Source of the DNA: Planctomycetes bacterium GWF2_41_51
Lineage (GTDB): Bacteria > Planctomycetota > Phycisphaerae > Sedimentisphaerales > UBA12454
Assembly (NCBI GenBank): GCA_001825665.1
Contig: MHXZ01000008.1
Coordinates: 1-42,217, forward strand
Direction of reading: 5' to 3'
Length of the DNA: 42,217 nt
Part shown: positions 31,052-39,855 of the stretch, piece after piece
Position numbering within the stretch: the first letter of the stretch is position 1
Layout: each line of letters begins with the position of its first letter
Notes under the pieces: generated by a model
Database searches by the model: none
Told to the model about the DNA's origin: nothing
What the model saw: the letters and a program-made list of their open reading frames with translations, nothing else
Program-made: the position numbers and the translations under genes

Positions 31052-31093
31052 GAAAACTTAAATGGTTAGCTGAAAGCGCCTTTTATGTTTTTT
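31052..31093. repeat. Dispersed structured repeat, copy C
   Basis: Core AAAACTTAAATGGTTAGCTG ... GCGCCTTTTATGTTTTTT, nearly identical to copies A and B some 4.6 kb away, with a shortened tip. It directly follows a GTTTC/GAAAC hairpin, like the array elements at 26130 and 26262, so repeat and hairpins may form one composite element. Confidence 0.6.
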
Positions 31094-31263
31094 AGGGAAG
31101 GAGGCTGTTTGGTGTTCCCATTTTTGAGTTATTTTTGAATTCCATGAAGTAATTTGTAAGGTCTCTGGGTAGAGACGAAAGAAATAATTTTGTTTATAAA
31201 CAAGAGTTTTTCGGGTATGATATAAGAGAATCAAGATGAACCTTTTTGACCATAGGAGATATC

Positions 31264-34200
31264 GTGGATAAAAAAGAAATTACAATTATGGATGATAATG
31301 CAACAAGAAAACAAAAATTCACCTTTCTTCCGGATTTCCCAACTTGTAGCGATGACTTTGGCTGTCATAAAAGGATAGCAGATAGTATCGCATATCAGAT
31401 TAGTTCCGATGAAGAAAGCAAAATAATAGGCCTTGAAGGACCGTGGGGCAGTGGAAAATCCAGCATAATAAAAATGCTTGAAAAAAAATGGGAAGGAGAT
31501 AAAAATATAAAAGTTTTTACATACGATGCTTGGGAGCACCAGGGAGATCATTTAAGAAGAGCATTCCTTGAAGAGTTAATAAAATCTTTAACAAAGGAAG
31601 ATTGTAAATGGCTTGAAAATTGTCACAGTGACAAATTCTCTATTGAATCCTGTGAGAGAAAATGTACGAAAAATAAACGGGAAGCTTGTCCCGATTATGT
31701 TGTAAATAATCTTAGACAAAGATATGAATATAACGTCGTAAATACAGAACCTCATATTAGCAAGGGTGGAATAATATTTGGCATAGCAACTTTATTAATG
31801 CCAATAGGGTTGGCGGCATACGAAAGTAATAAGTGGTACATTAAAACAATTTCTTTGTTATTGATGCTTGCTCCTGCATTAGTTGTTTTTTTCAAAATTC
31901 TATGGCTTCTAAAAAACAAAAAAAATGTAAACAATTTATTGGGTGATTTCTTTGGCAAATCAGAAGAAACCGCAAAATATACTACCCAAAAAACACCCGA
32001 ACCAACAACCATTGAATTTCAGGAATATTACTGGAATTTGCTAAACAAAGCGTTAGAAAATAAAGAAAGAAGATTAGTAATTGTTGTTGACAATCTTGAC
32101 AGGGTTGATTCTGACGATGCTTTGAAGATTTGGTCAACATTAAAAACTTTTCTGGATGATAAAAAACCTGCTGGTGTAGACGATAGGATCTGGGTGATAG
32201 TGCCATATGCCCATGATAAAATTGACAAACTTTGGACACAAAATGGCGATAAAGAATTAGCTCTGCATTTTAAAGAGAAGACTTTTCAAATTAGATACCA
32301 TGTGCCAGAGCCTTTAACCTCAAAATGGGAAGATTATTTTCATAATAAATTGACAGAAGCTATTGAAATCAACAACAAAGATATTCATAATTGCATTTTT
32401 AATATCTTTAGAATAATTGCATTGCCCAAATATAAGAATATTCCAACACCTCGCGAAATGAAGATTTTTATTAACCGAATTGTATCACTCGCATTTTTAT
32501 TTTACGAAACAAAAGACGCATCGCTAGAAGAAATCGCCCTTTACGCGGCTTTTGAATTAGCTCATCCAGATAAATTCCAACAATTAGCAACAACAGAAAT
32601 TGAGAAGGAAAAGGTCATTACGCAAATTGCAGGTTCTGATTTTAGAAGAGGTTTGGCTGCAATACATTACGGAGTTAAGAGGGAAGAAGCAGATGAGGTG
32701 ATATACAAGCCAATTATCGAAGAATGTATAAAATCTGGAGACTGCGAAGAACTTACACCAATGCTGAATTCCCCAGTTGCACAAACGGTCTGTAGAAACT
32801 ATCTACATGATATTGCATATTGCTGGCAAAATTTGAGTGAATTTTTGAGTGCATCTGAAGCTTTAAGTGATTTCGAACCAGAGAATAGCTCTTGGAATAT
32901 AACGCAGTGCTTTGAAACACTTTCCCACCATATGTTAACAAATGTAAGCTTTGATAGTTTTAAACCAAAGGGAAGTTTGACAAATTCTAACGTTTTAGAT
33001 TTAATCAGGATTATGGCATTTTGCCCGGATATCAGCAACAAAATAATTGACAGACTTAGCATTACTTTGACAAAAGAATATTTTGGTGAAAAAGCCAAAG
33101 ATGAAATATTCATTGAAGCTACATCTGAGCAAATAAACGAAAAACTAAGTCAATGGGTCTCCGCGGTAATACCGATAGTGAAGCATATAGAAAATAAAAA
33201 TGAGGACTCAACTATAAGGTTATACCTTGGAAAATCGGAACATTACGCTACTTTAATTGGTTTTGTTCATAGTCAGGATATAGAATTAATAAAATACTTC
33301 TGTCCGAAAGCAAGAGTTAAAAAGGATTATTTTAACGCATGTATTGCTGAAATAAAATCTGGAACTATAACCCCCCGATCTGTCAAAATCATTGAGAGCA
33401 TACTCAAAATGCAAGTTGTAGATGACACAGACAAAGCTTTAATAGCTCAGGGCATAACACCAGCGTATTCGAAATTTAACGCTGAACAAATATCACTGAT
33501 GTACGACATTTTGTATCAAAATCGAAAAATAGAATATTTCAAAGAAGAATTAGAAAAGTTAGTTACGGGAAATTTGGCATTTAATGTTTTAAGTAAGTTT
33601 GTGAATACGCCAATTGCAGCCGCTCGATGTCTTATTAACATATTTTTATTTTCAAAAAATCTTCCGGCCAATATCTCTCCGCCCTTCCAGGATGTACTTA
33701 ATGACCCAAAGGAAAATGTGATCGCTGAAGTCAGCAAAACAATTCATACATATAATATATTTGAAGATATTTGCAATTCTTTGAGTGACGAAATAAAGGT
33801 ATCAAAATGCTGGGGAGAGGTTTTGAGAAGTTTTGTGAGCAATAAGGATCTAATTTCCAACATCATTGTGAAAATATTTCTTGCTGATCATAGTTGCATT
33901 AAGAATCATCTTGATATGCAGTTTGATAATGAGGATAAAAAAGAAAATTATTATGATATTCTTGTAAAATATTTAGCCAGAAAAGGCTTATTGGGTGAAT
34001 TAGAAAAAAAACCAATTAGTTCAGATTTCGGCAAAACATACTATCTAATCATTTCAGATGATGAAATTGATACCAAAAAACTAGAAAAAAAAGTATGTGA
34101 AGAATTCGAGCATGTTAAAATCGATATATGGTATGAAGAACTATGTAACGAGTCGAGCTATTATGGATTTCTGGATATAATTATTGAGCTAATAGACAAA

Positions 34201-35076
34201 GAGCACAATCTTAGCCTTGGTGACAAATTTACAGATGCTCTTATCAAACATGCAAAAGCTCTAATGAATCATGAAGAAGATGTAGAAGAAGTAGGAAGTT
34301 TGGCAAATTCATGGGACAAATTGCTACAAGCTTTGTCAGATTCATACAGAGATAAGTTCAGAGAAGAATTATTGGAGGTTGTCCTTGCAAATGATGGTTC
34401 AATACTTTCTTTACCAGAAGTTTATAAAGATGAGATTAAAATAGTTCTGAAGAATCTGGATAATAAGCCAATTATGAAGACTCATAGAAAAGATTTTATT
34501 CACCATCCCTGTATAAAAATCGTAGAAAATAAAAACTTAAAAGAATTAGATTGGATGTTTGACATTCTATGCTCTGACAAAAAATTATTAAAAGAGGCTC
34601 AAAAAAGTCATCGCGAAATTATAAAGGATAGCCTTAAGGATTTCCTGTTTGAAGAATATAACAAGGAATCTAATGAAGATAACGAATCAGGCAAAATTGA
34701 AAAAATAATAATCCAAGATATTGCTAAACAATTGGGAATAAATTTAGAAAAACAATCCCTGGATAATGAACTTCATCATTTATTAATTAATAATAAATGG
34801 ACACTTTTTTACAATCCAAATAAGCCTAATGCTTTCAAGCCAATGGTTTTCGGTAAAGGCGGAGAAATCATAGCAGGCAAAAACAACAATGAATCGTCAT
34901 GGAGAATTCCGGATGGGCATTTAGAAATGGTCAATTCCGAAGGTAAAATTCATAGTCGTTTTATATTTGATAAAAAAACTATGAGATTCAATCATACCAA
35001 TGATCCGGATACCTGCTCAGTATCAAGAGATTCTATTAAAGATCAATATATGATTTTAAATGAGGGAACAAAATAG
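31264..35076 (+). CDS. Large KAP-family P-loop NTPase with two membrane helices
   Basis: About 1270 residues from a GTG with AGGAG 5 nt upstream (an ATG 24 nt later is an alternative). KAP domain: Walker A GPWGSGKS (59-66), two transmembrane helices inserted before Walker B (about 168-185 and 192-214), and Walker B VIVVDNLDRVDSDD (272-285), as in KAP NTPases. Cysteines at about 114, 120, 130, 134 and 142 precede the helices. The rest is a long alpha-helical repeat region, ending in a beta-rich module (SWRIPDGHLEMVNSEGKIHSRFIFD). KAP NTPases include the phage-exclusion protein PifA, so a defence role is plausible but inferred. Single-gene unit. Confidence 0.85.
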   Translation: MDKKEITIMDDNATRKQKFTFLPDFPTCSDDFGCHKRIADSIAYQISSDEESKIIGLEGPWGSGKSSIIKMLEKKWEGDKNIKVFTYDAWEHQGDHLRRAFLEELIKSLTKEDCKWLENCHSDKFSIESCERKCTKNKREACPDYVVNNLRQRYEYNVVNTEPHISKGGIIFGIATLLMPIGLAAYESNKWYIKTISLLLMLAPALVVFFKILWLLKNKKNVNNLLGDFFGKSEETAKYTTQKTPEPTTIEFQEYYWNLLNKALENKERRLVIVVDNLDRVDSDDALKIWSTLKTFLDDKKPAGVDDRIWVIVPYAHDKIDKLWTQNGDKELALHFKEKTFQIRYHVPEPLTSKWEDYFHNKLTEAIEINNKDIHNCIFNIFRIIALPKYKNIPTPREMKIFINRIVSLAFLFYETKDASLEEIALYAAFELAHPDKFQQLATTEIEKEKVITQIAGSDFRRGLAAIHYGVKREEADEVIYKPIIEECIKSGDCEELTPMLNSPVAQTVCRNYLHDIAYCWQNLSEFLSASEALSDFEPENSSWNITQCFETLSHHMLTNVSFDSFKPKGSLTNSNVLDLIRIMAFCPDISNKIIDRLSITLTKEYFGEKAKDEIFIEATSEQINEKLSQWVSAVIPIVKHIENKNEDSTIRLYLGKSEHYATLIGFVHSQDIELIKYFCPKARVKKDYFNACIAEIKSGTITPRSVKIIESILKMQVVDDTDKALIAQGITPAYSKFNAEQISLMYDILYQNRKIEYFKEELEKLVTGNLAFNVLSKFVNTPIAAARCLINIFLFSKNLPANISPPFQDVLNDPKENVIAEVSKTIHTYNIFEDICNSLSDEIKVSKCWGEVLRSFVSNKDLISNIIVKIFLADHSCIKNHLDMQFDNEDKKENYYDILVKYLARKGLLGELEKKPISSDFGKTYYLIISDDEIDTKKLEKKVCEEFEHVKIDIWYEELCNESSYYGFLDIIIELIDKEHNLSLGDKFTDALIKHAKALMNHEEDVEEVGSLANSWDKLLQALSDSYRDKFREELLEVVLANDGSILSLPEVYKDEIKIVLKNLDNKPIMKTHRKDFIHHPCIKIVENKNLKELDWMFDILCSDKKLLKEAQKSHREIIKDSLKDFLFEEYNKESNEDNESGKIEKIIIQDIAKQLGINLEKQSLDNELHHLLINNKWTLFYNPNKPNAFKPMVFGKGGEIIAGKNNNESSWRIPDGHLEMVNSEGKIHSRFIFDKKTMRFNHTNDPDTCSVSRDSIKDQYMILNEGTK

Positions 35077-35199
35077 AGAAATCGTTAATGTAAATTATAG
35101 CTTGCCTATGATACCGCATTTTGCAGAGAATGTTTTTTGGGCTTAGGGTGTGGCTTTGGGCAAACAATAAAAGTTGTGGCCGGGGACCAAAATAAATTT

Positions 35200-36141
35200 T
35201 CAAATCCGCTTCCAAAGAAAACATCTATAAGCTCTATTATATGATTTATCTGCTATAACATTCTCTGAATATATAACATCTTCTCTTTCTAAAAGCAGTT
35301 TTGCAGTATTTTCTGCAGCACCAATAATTTGTTCTCTGGTATAGACTCGTGAAACAATAGTATTGTTTGGATCAGTAATGAAATGTCCTTCATGGTACTT
35401 TTCCTTGAGCCAACAATAATATTCATCTGACTCATCAAATGTAACCAGAAATAAACATCCACCTATTTTAGAAATTTCGGCCAATTTTTTAAAATATATT
35501 TTAAAACTGTATAGTTTTAAAATATTCACAGAGGATGTAATATCCATTATAACATCAAAAAAGTTTTCTCGAAACGGAAACCTTTCTGTCATCCTGTGAA
35601 TTTGAAGATGTATTTTATTTTCTAACCCGTACTTTAAAGCCTTTTCTTTAAAAATATTAAGAGGTTCTTCTATAATGTCTGTACCAAAAATTTCAGCTCC
35701 ATTCTTTGCAAATGGTAAACTGTTCCTGCCGACGCCGCATCCTATATCAAGAATTTTTAGAGCAACTGTGTCACTATTATTATTATCTAAGTAGTTTATA
35801 AGAATAGAAAGCGAAGGCGAAGGTTTTAAAGCCTTAGTAGATGTATATGTGCCTTTTTTTAAATATTCTTGCCGCCAAAACTCATTCTGTCTATCAAGCT
35901 GATAAAATTGATTAATTTGACCAATGTAATTTTTGCGCATATAATTGAAGAACTTAATAATTGCACTTGTTTTGTAATCTAAAAACGTCATTTTACTTAC
36001 TGGGCAGAATGTTCTCCTATTAAAATATAGGGTCAAATCAGCATATATGCCATCACGAAGATATACACGATTACCATATTTTTTAGTTGATGCGATTATC
36101 ACTTGTGTATCATTGAGATATCCGGGGTCAAGATTAATCAT
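35200..36141 (-). CDS. DUF4416 fragment fused to a SAM methyltransferase
   Basis: About 314 residues from the ATG opening MINLDPGYLNDTQVIIAST. The first 75 residues (INLDPGYL, RVYLRDGIYADLTLYF, LDYKTSAIIKFFN) are the C-terminal half of a DUF4416 protein. The rest is a class I methyltransferase: ILDIGCGVGRNSLPFAKNG (motif I), EIFGTDII and FDVIMDITSSVNIL. Substrate unknown. The frame is open to 36354, but upstream of about 36190 it is only antisense to the hsp70 remnant, so the DUF4416 part is 5'-truncated at that junction. No SD is evident. Confidence 0.7.
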   Translation of the reverse strand: MINLDPGYLNDTQVIIASTKKYGNRVYLRDGIYADLTLYFNRRTFCPVSKMTFLDYKTSAIIKFFNYMRKNYIGQINQFYQLDRQNEFWRQEYLKKGTYTSTKALKPSPSLSILINYLDNNNSDTVALKILDIGCGVGRNSLPFAKNGAEIFGTDIIEEPLNIFKEKALKYGLENKIHLQIHRMTERFPFRENFFDVIMDITSSVNILKLYSFKIYFKKLAEISKIGGCLFLVTFDESDEYYCWLKEKYHEGHFITDPNNTIVSRVYTREQIIGAAENTAKLLLEREDVIYSENVIADKSYNRAYRCFLWKRI

Positions 36142-36187
36142 CCGAGGATGACCTGGTTTTTGGGTATCCCTAAAAACTTGTTCTATT

Positions 36188-37710
36188 TTGGCAGTATTGG
36201 ATAGAAGCACAGGTATTGTTAAAGTTTTGCCGGATTTAAATGGAGATACTATTGTTCCATCAATAGTTTCTGTCGCCGGTGATAAGCCTGTTGTAGGCAG
36301 ACCTGCAAAACAGGATAAGTTCTTCAGCCCTGAAATGGTGGCAGAGCAGTTCAAAAAACTTATGAGCGAAGTAAATGAAAATGGTAACCTGTTGCGGTTA
36401 TAACTTCGCCGGATGGAACAGAATATACACCTGTTATGTTCTCAGCTGAAGTATTAAGACACCTCAAAGAAAGTGCTGAAAAGATTGAGGGTTGTGAATT
36501 CAAAAGGGCTGTTATCTCAGCACCGGCTTATTTTGAAGAGCGTGCGCGTCAAAGAACAAAAGACGCCGGGAAGATTGCAGGCTTTGCAGAGGTTTATATC
36601 ATAAGCGAGCCTGTTGCTGCTGCAACTTATTATGGCCTGACCAAGGGGAAGGATATGACAATCGCAGTTTTTGATTTTGGCGGCGGAACGTTTGATATTT
36701 GCATTTTGGAAATAAAAGATGGTAATGTTAATGTGCTCGCAATAGCTGGTGACCCGGAGTGCGGCGGCTCAAATATTGATGAATCAGTTTTTCAAAAACT
36801 CAGAGAATTCTGTAAATCAAAAGGAAAGATACTTGATAAGGAAAAAGATTTTGCAGAATGGCTTGAACTCCTGGATTCCTGCAAACAGGCAAAAGAGATG
36901 CTCTCTCAAAAAGACAAGACTTTGATTCCTATAAAAATCAAAGATGAAAGAACCTCTATGGAATTAACCTATGATATGCTTAAACAATGCTCTGCGGATG
37001 TAATTAAAATCCTTAGAGATTGCTGCAAGAAAGCATTGGAAAAAGCGGGTTTAAAGGCATCTGATATTGATAAGGTGCTTACAGTCGGAGGAAGCAGCCG
37101 TCTAAGATTTGTTCCTGAGATCATAAAAGATGTCTTTGAAAAAGAACCTATCGGCGATGCCGATCCTGCCTTGACTATAGCAATGGGCGATGCAGTTATC
37201 GGTGCGGTGCATTTCGCTGAATCTGATGATAAAATAATGGTAGAAGGAAAAGAATATTTACCATCAGCAATAAAGATTCAGCAGATAGCTGCCAGAGATT
37301 TATGTGTAGCTGCCGTTCGTAAGAGAAAACAAGGCGATACTAATCTATATAATTCACCCCTTATCCCTGCCGGCTCTAAATTGCCTTTTGAAGCAAAAGA
37401 GTATTTTAGCCCGATCGAAAGCAGGACTACTGCCGTTTCAGTTAAACTAATCGACGGTCCTCCCGGTGAATTGTCTGATAATTTTACACCTATTGAAGAA
37501 GCTGAAGTTATGGTTCAGCCGACAGATGCAGTTAATAATAACGACAGAATAGAATTTACAATTCGCATGGACGAAGAAGGTCTGGTGGATATGAAAGTCA
37601 GAGACAAAATTTTGAATAAGCCTGTCCCTATTAAATTTAAATTTCATGCCGGTTTGTCCGACACTCAAATTAATGAAATGAAAACTCAATTAGAAACCAG
37701 ACACAAATAG
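36188..37710 (+). pseudogene. Hsp70/DnaK homologue, 5'-truncated and frameshifted
   Basis: Homology starts at AVLDRSTGIVKVLPDLNGD and lacks the first strand with GIDLGTTNS (phosphate 1). About position 36388 one base is missing (AACCTG where AACCCTG would restore the frame): the first frame ends NENGNLLRL, and the correct one continues PVAVITSPDGTEYTPVMFS. From ATG 36436 a 424-residue frame runs to the end with FDFGGGTFD (phosphate 2), GGSNID and VGGSSRLRFVPEI (adenosine motif), plus a short substrate-binding domain. Full ATPase function is unlikely. It could still be expressed as a fragment, or the indel could be an assembly error. Confidence 0.8.
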
Positions 37711-37721
37711 GAGGTCAAAAA

Positions 37722-38405
37722 ATGAAAATTATATCGTCTTTAATGAAAGTTATAGATTGCTTAAAAGAGCCAGGCATTACAGAAGAATATGGTTTGAAGT
37801 CAAGCAGTTATTTGCCGGTTGTTAATACAGCAAACGCCGCCAGAGATACAATTATAGTGACGGATGAGTCATTCAGTATGGAAAATGATGATTTCAAACC
37901 GACACGGCTTGATGGCGCAATTGAGGCCGGTATTCAATATGTTAATTCCAGAGATAATCCTGATGATAGGGTAGCTGTGGTTGGTTTCAGTACTGAGGCA
38001 AATATAGTATTGCCGTTAACAAGTATCAAAAACAAAGGAAAAATTGTTGAAGCAATGCGCTGTTTGAGAATAGATGGAGGAACAGATATCAACGAGGGCC
38101 TTAAAGCAGCAGTAGATATTTTCAACAGAGAAACCATCAATTCTCAAAGATATGTTATTTTGCTCACTGATGGTCATGGCGGCCAACCTCTTGAAACATC
38201 TGCGATACTTAAAAACCAATATTATGCGGTTATTGAAGTGGTTGGTATTGGCGGTACACCCATGGTGGTTAATGAACCGTTACTTCACGATATAGCCACT
38301 ACCGATGCAGATGGATTTACTCATTATCGATTTATCAAGGATTCAGTCAGTTTAAAAAAACATTACAAAAATCTTGCTACGGCTCTGGAATGGAAAGGAA
38401 TCTAA
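37722..38405 (+). CDS. VWA-domain protein with intact MIDAS
   Basis: 227 residues after a strong GGAGGT. Von Willebrand A fold with metal-ion-dependent adhesion site: IIVTDESFSM (DxSxS), GGTD (Thr) and VILLTDGHGG (Asp). It lies 11 bp after the hsp70 remnant and 1 base before the J-like gene, so the set is an operon. A cytoplasmic location is likely. VWA plus chaperone-type genes suggests metal-dependent assembly of a protein complex. Confidence 0.88.
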   Translation: MKIISSLMKVIDCLKEPGITEEYGLKSSSYLPVVNTANAARDTIIVTDESFSMENDDFKPTRLDGAIEAGIQYVNSRDNPDDRVAVVGFSTEANIVLPLTSIKNKGKIVEAMRCLRIDGGTDINEGLKAAVDIFNRETINSQRYVILLTDGHGGQPLETSAILKNQYYAVIEVVGIGGTPMVVNEPLLHDIATTDADGFTHYRFIKDSVSLKKHYKNLATALEWKGI

Positions 38406-38406
38406 A

Positions 38407-38754
38407 ATGACTGAAACAGAAGCTTGTAAATTATTAGATATAAGCATTTCTGCGAGTTTTGCCAGAAAACAGCAGGCGTACCGAAAGATACAAAGAAAAT
38501 TGCAGTTGAGTATTGCTCCGGGCAATCCCCAATCAGAACGTAAAAAAGCGTGGAAGCAATTAACACAATTGGCCAGCGCATGGCATGTTTTAAAAGAGAC
38601 AAATAATAGTAAGCCGTTTGTTAGAATGATGCCCAAGACACTTGCGCAATCATGGCAAACACTTGCTTCGCGAATACCTGTTCCAGAGCCTGTAATTGTT
38701 TTCCTTGTGATTATGGTAACTATATTAGTGATTATTGGATTATTCAAACTATGA
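38407..38754 (+). CDS. Membrane-anchored degenerate J-domain-like protein
   Basis: 115 residues; start chosen after GGAAAGGAATCTAAA. The N-terminal 75 residues have J-domain helix spacing (KQQAYRKIQRKLQLS - APGN - SERKKAWKQLTQLASAWHVLKE), but the essential HPD tripeptide is replaced by PGN, so it cannot stimulate Hsp70 in the usual way. One C-terminal TM helix (PVIVFLVIMVTILVIIGLF). Position beside the Hsp70 homologue supports the J-like reading. Confidence in the fold is moderate. Confidence 0.65.
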   Translation: MTETEACKLLDISISASFARKQQAYRKIQRKLQLSIAPGNPQSERKKAWKQLTQLASAWHVLKETNNSKPFVRMMPKTLAQSWQTLASRIPVPEPVIVFLVIMVTILVIIGLFKL

Positions 38755-38769
38755 AAGGAAGAATTAAAA

Positions 38770-39057
38770 ATGAACCCACTAAATTATTTATTAGGATGTT
38801 TCCTGTATTTTATCTGTGTCGGTCTTGATATTGCGATGTTCTTTTTGCAGATAAGACTGATTCAGAACTGGAAAACTGTTAGCTGGCTGGTGCCGTTTGA
38901 TAATGCCGGCAAATTTCTTGTCGATGCGATTTCAATGAAAGTATCTGGATATTTGAAAACTCAAAACCAACTGTCGGAAAGAGGAAAACTTATTATCGCG
39001 CTGATTGCTTTTGCGTTGTTAAAAATAATTCTTGTTTCAGTTATTAATGCAAAATGA
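38770..39057 (+). CDS. Small membrane protein with two TM helices
   Basis: 95 residues, SD AAAGGAAG. TM helices at about 5-28 (LLGCFLYFICVGLDIAMFFLQI) and 73-92. The loop WLVPFDNAGKFLVDAISMKV resembles a conserved patch in small YggT-like proteins, but the match is weak. Part of the VWA/J-like operon. Confidence 0.65.
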   Translation: MNPLNYLLGCFLYFICVGLDIAMFFLQIRLIQNWKTVSWLVPFDNAGKFLVDAISMKVSGYLKTQNQLSERGKLIIALIAFALLKIILVSVINAK

Positions 39058-39070
39058 AAGGACAATAACC

Positions 39071-39433
39071 ATGCCAGACGCTATTGCTACAATTCTTTTA
39101 GTTGCCGTTTTTATAATACTAATGGTGGTCATATTTAATGCTGTAAAATCGACTTTTAACTTTAGCAGATTTGGAAATCTCATTATGGCCGTATGCGTAT
39201 CCACATTGGCAGTAATTGGAATGAACCGATTTTTAAAAGGTTCTGAGATAGTTATCTTGTTGCCTTATGCAGCATTGGGCATAACTATTCTTTCGATACT
39301 ATTGCTTTTATTTATTGGGCGGCAAAAAAACAAAATAATGCTATTGTTCCCATGGCAACGGACTAAAAAAATATCTGAATTTGAAAAAGAGATTTCTGAA
39401 ATACACAACAGACATCGAAGAAATGACCATTAA
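39071..39433 (+). CDS. Membrane protein with three TM helices
   Basis: About 120 residues from MPDAIATILLV after GAAAGGACAA. TM helices at about 4-25, 35-54 and 58-78, then a basic cytoplasmic tail (WQRTKKISEFEKEISEIHNRHRRND). Last gene of the hsp70-VWA-J-like set; probably forms a membrane platform with the previous protein. Family not recognised. Confidence 0.65.
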   Translation: MPDAIATILLVAVFIILMVVIFNAVKSTFNFSRFGNLIMAVCVSTLAVIGMNRFLKGSEIVILLPYAALGITILSILLLLFIGRQKNKIMLLFPWQRTKKISEFEKEISEIHNRHRRNDH

Positions 39434-39517
39434 TTATAATGCGTTAAACACCCATAATAAAAAGTTAATAAAATGGAAATCAGATAATACAATCGACTGT
39501 GAATAACTGATCCCGAT

Positions 39518-39772
39518 ATGGAAAACAAAATTTTGCAAACAGATATAGTCCTTGCTGAAAAACAAAAATTCTTTTCTGACTTAATGACAGAGGGAGAATT
39601 GATATTATTTCTTAGAGTTCCGGAAATCAGTAATTCAGAAGATTATCATAATGTTATTGAAAATCTCAAACGTATGCACGGGTTGCCAAGAATTCATATA
39701 TGTGGAAAAGCCCTTTATCCGAGAGAGGCCATTTTGGAATGGGTCAAAACCAAAACAATTGCCGAAAAATAA
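39518..39772 (+). CDS. Excisionase-like helix-turn-helix protein
   Basis: 84 residues with a MerR/Xis-type winged helix: FLRVPEISNSEDYHNVIENLKRMHGLPRIHICGKALYPREAILEWVK, the arrangement (helix, turn, recognition helix, R-x-x-x-x-A-L/I-x-x-W) of recombination directionality factors. It precedes the integrase by 84 nt on the same strand, as expected for an excision control pair at an island end. Confidence 0.75.
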   Translation: MENKILQTDIVLAEKQKFFSDLMTEGELILFLRVPEISNSEDYHNVIENLKRMHGLPRIHICGKALYPREAILEWVKTKTIAEK

Positions 39773-39855
39773 TATTTGCGCTTTCCTTCATCGTCGCTAT
39801 AATTAGGGCTGGATCGGTTTTGCTAGTTGTAGCTCGGCAGAAAGGAGGTAATTTT

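Noticed and set aside
30961-31093. Retron or RNase P RNA
   Set aside because: No reverse transcriptase is nearby, and only a GGAAAGTC fragment resembles RNase P RNA; the remaining conserved core is missing.
36188-36354. N-terminal extension of the methyltransferase frame over the hsp70 gene
   Set aside because: This part is antisense to clear Hsp70 sequence; the DUF4416 homology begins only left of about 36190.
39700-39855. 52-residue N-terminal extension of the island integrase
   Set aside because: It overlaps the excisionase-like gene in another frame, and AAAGGAGG marks the ATG at 39856.
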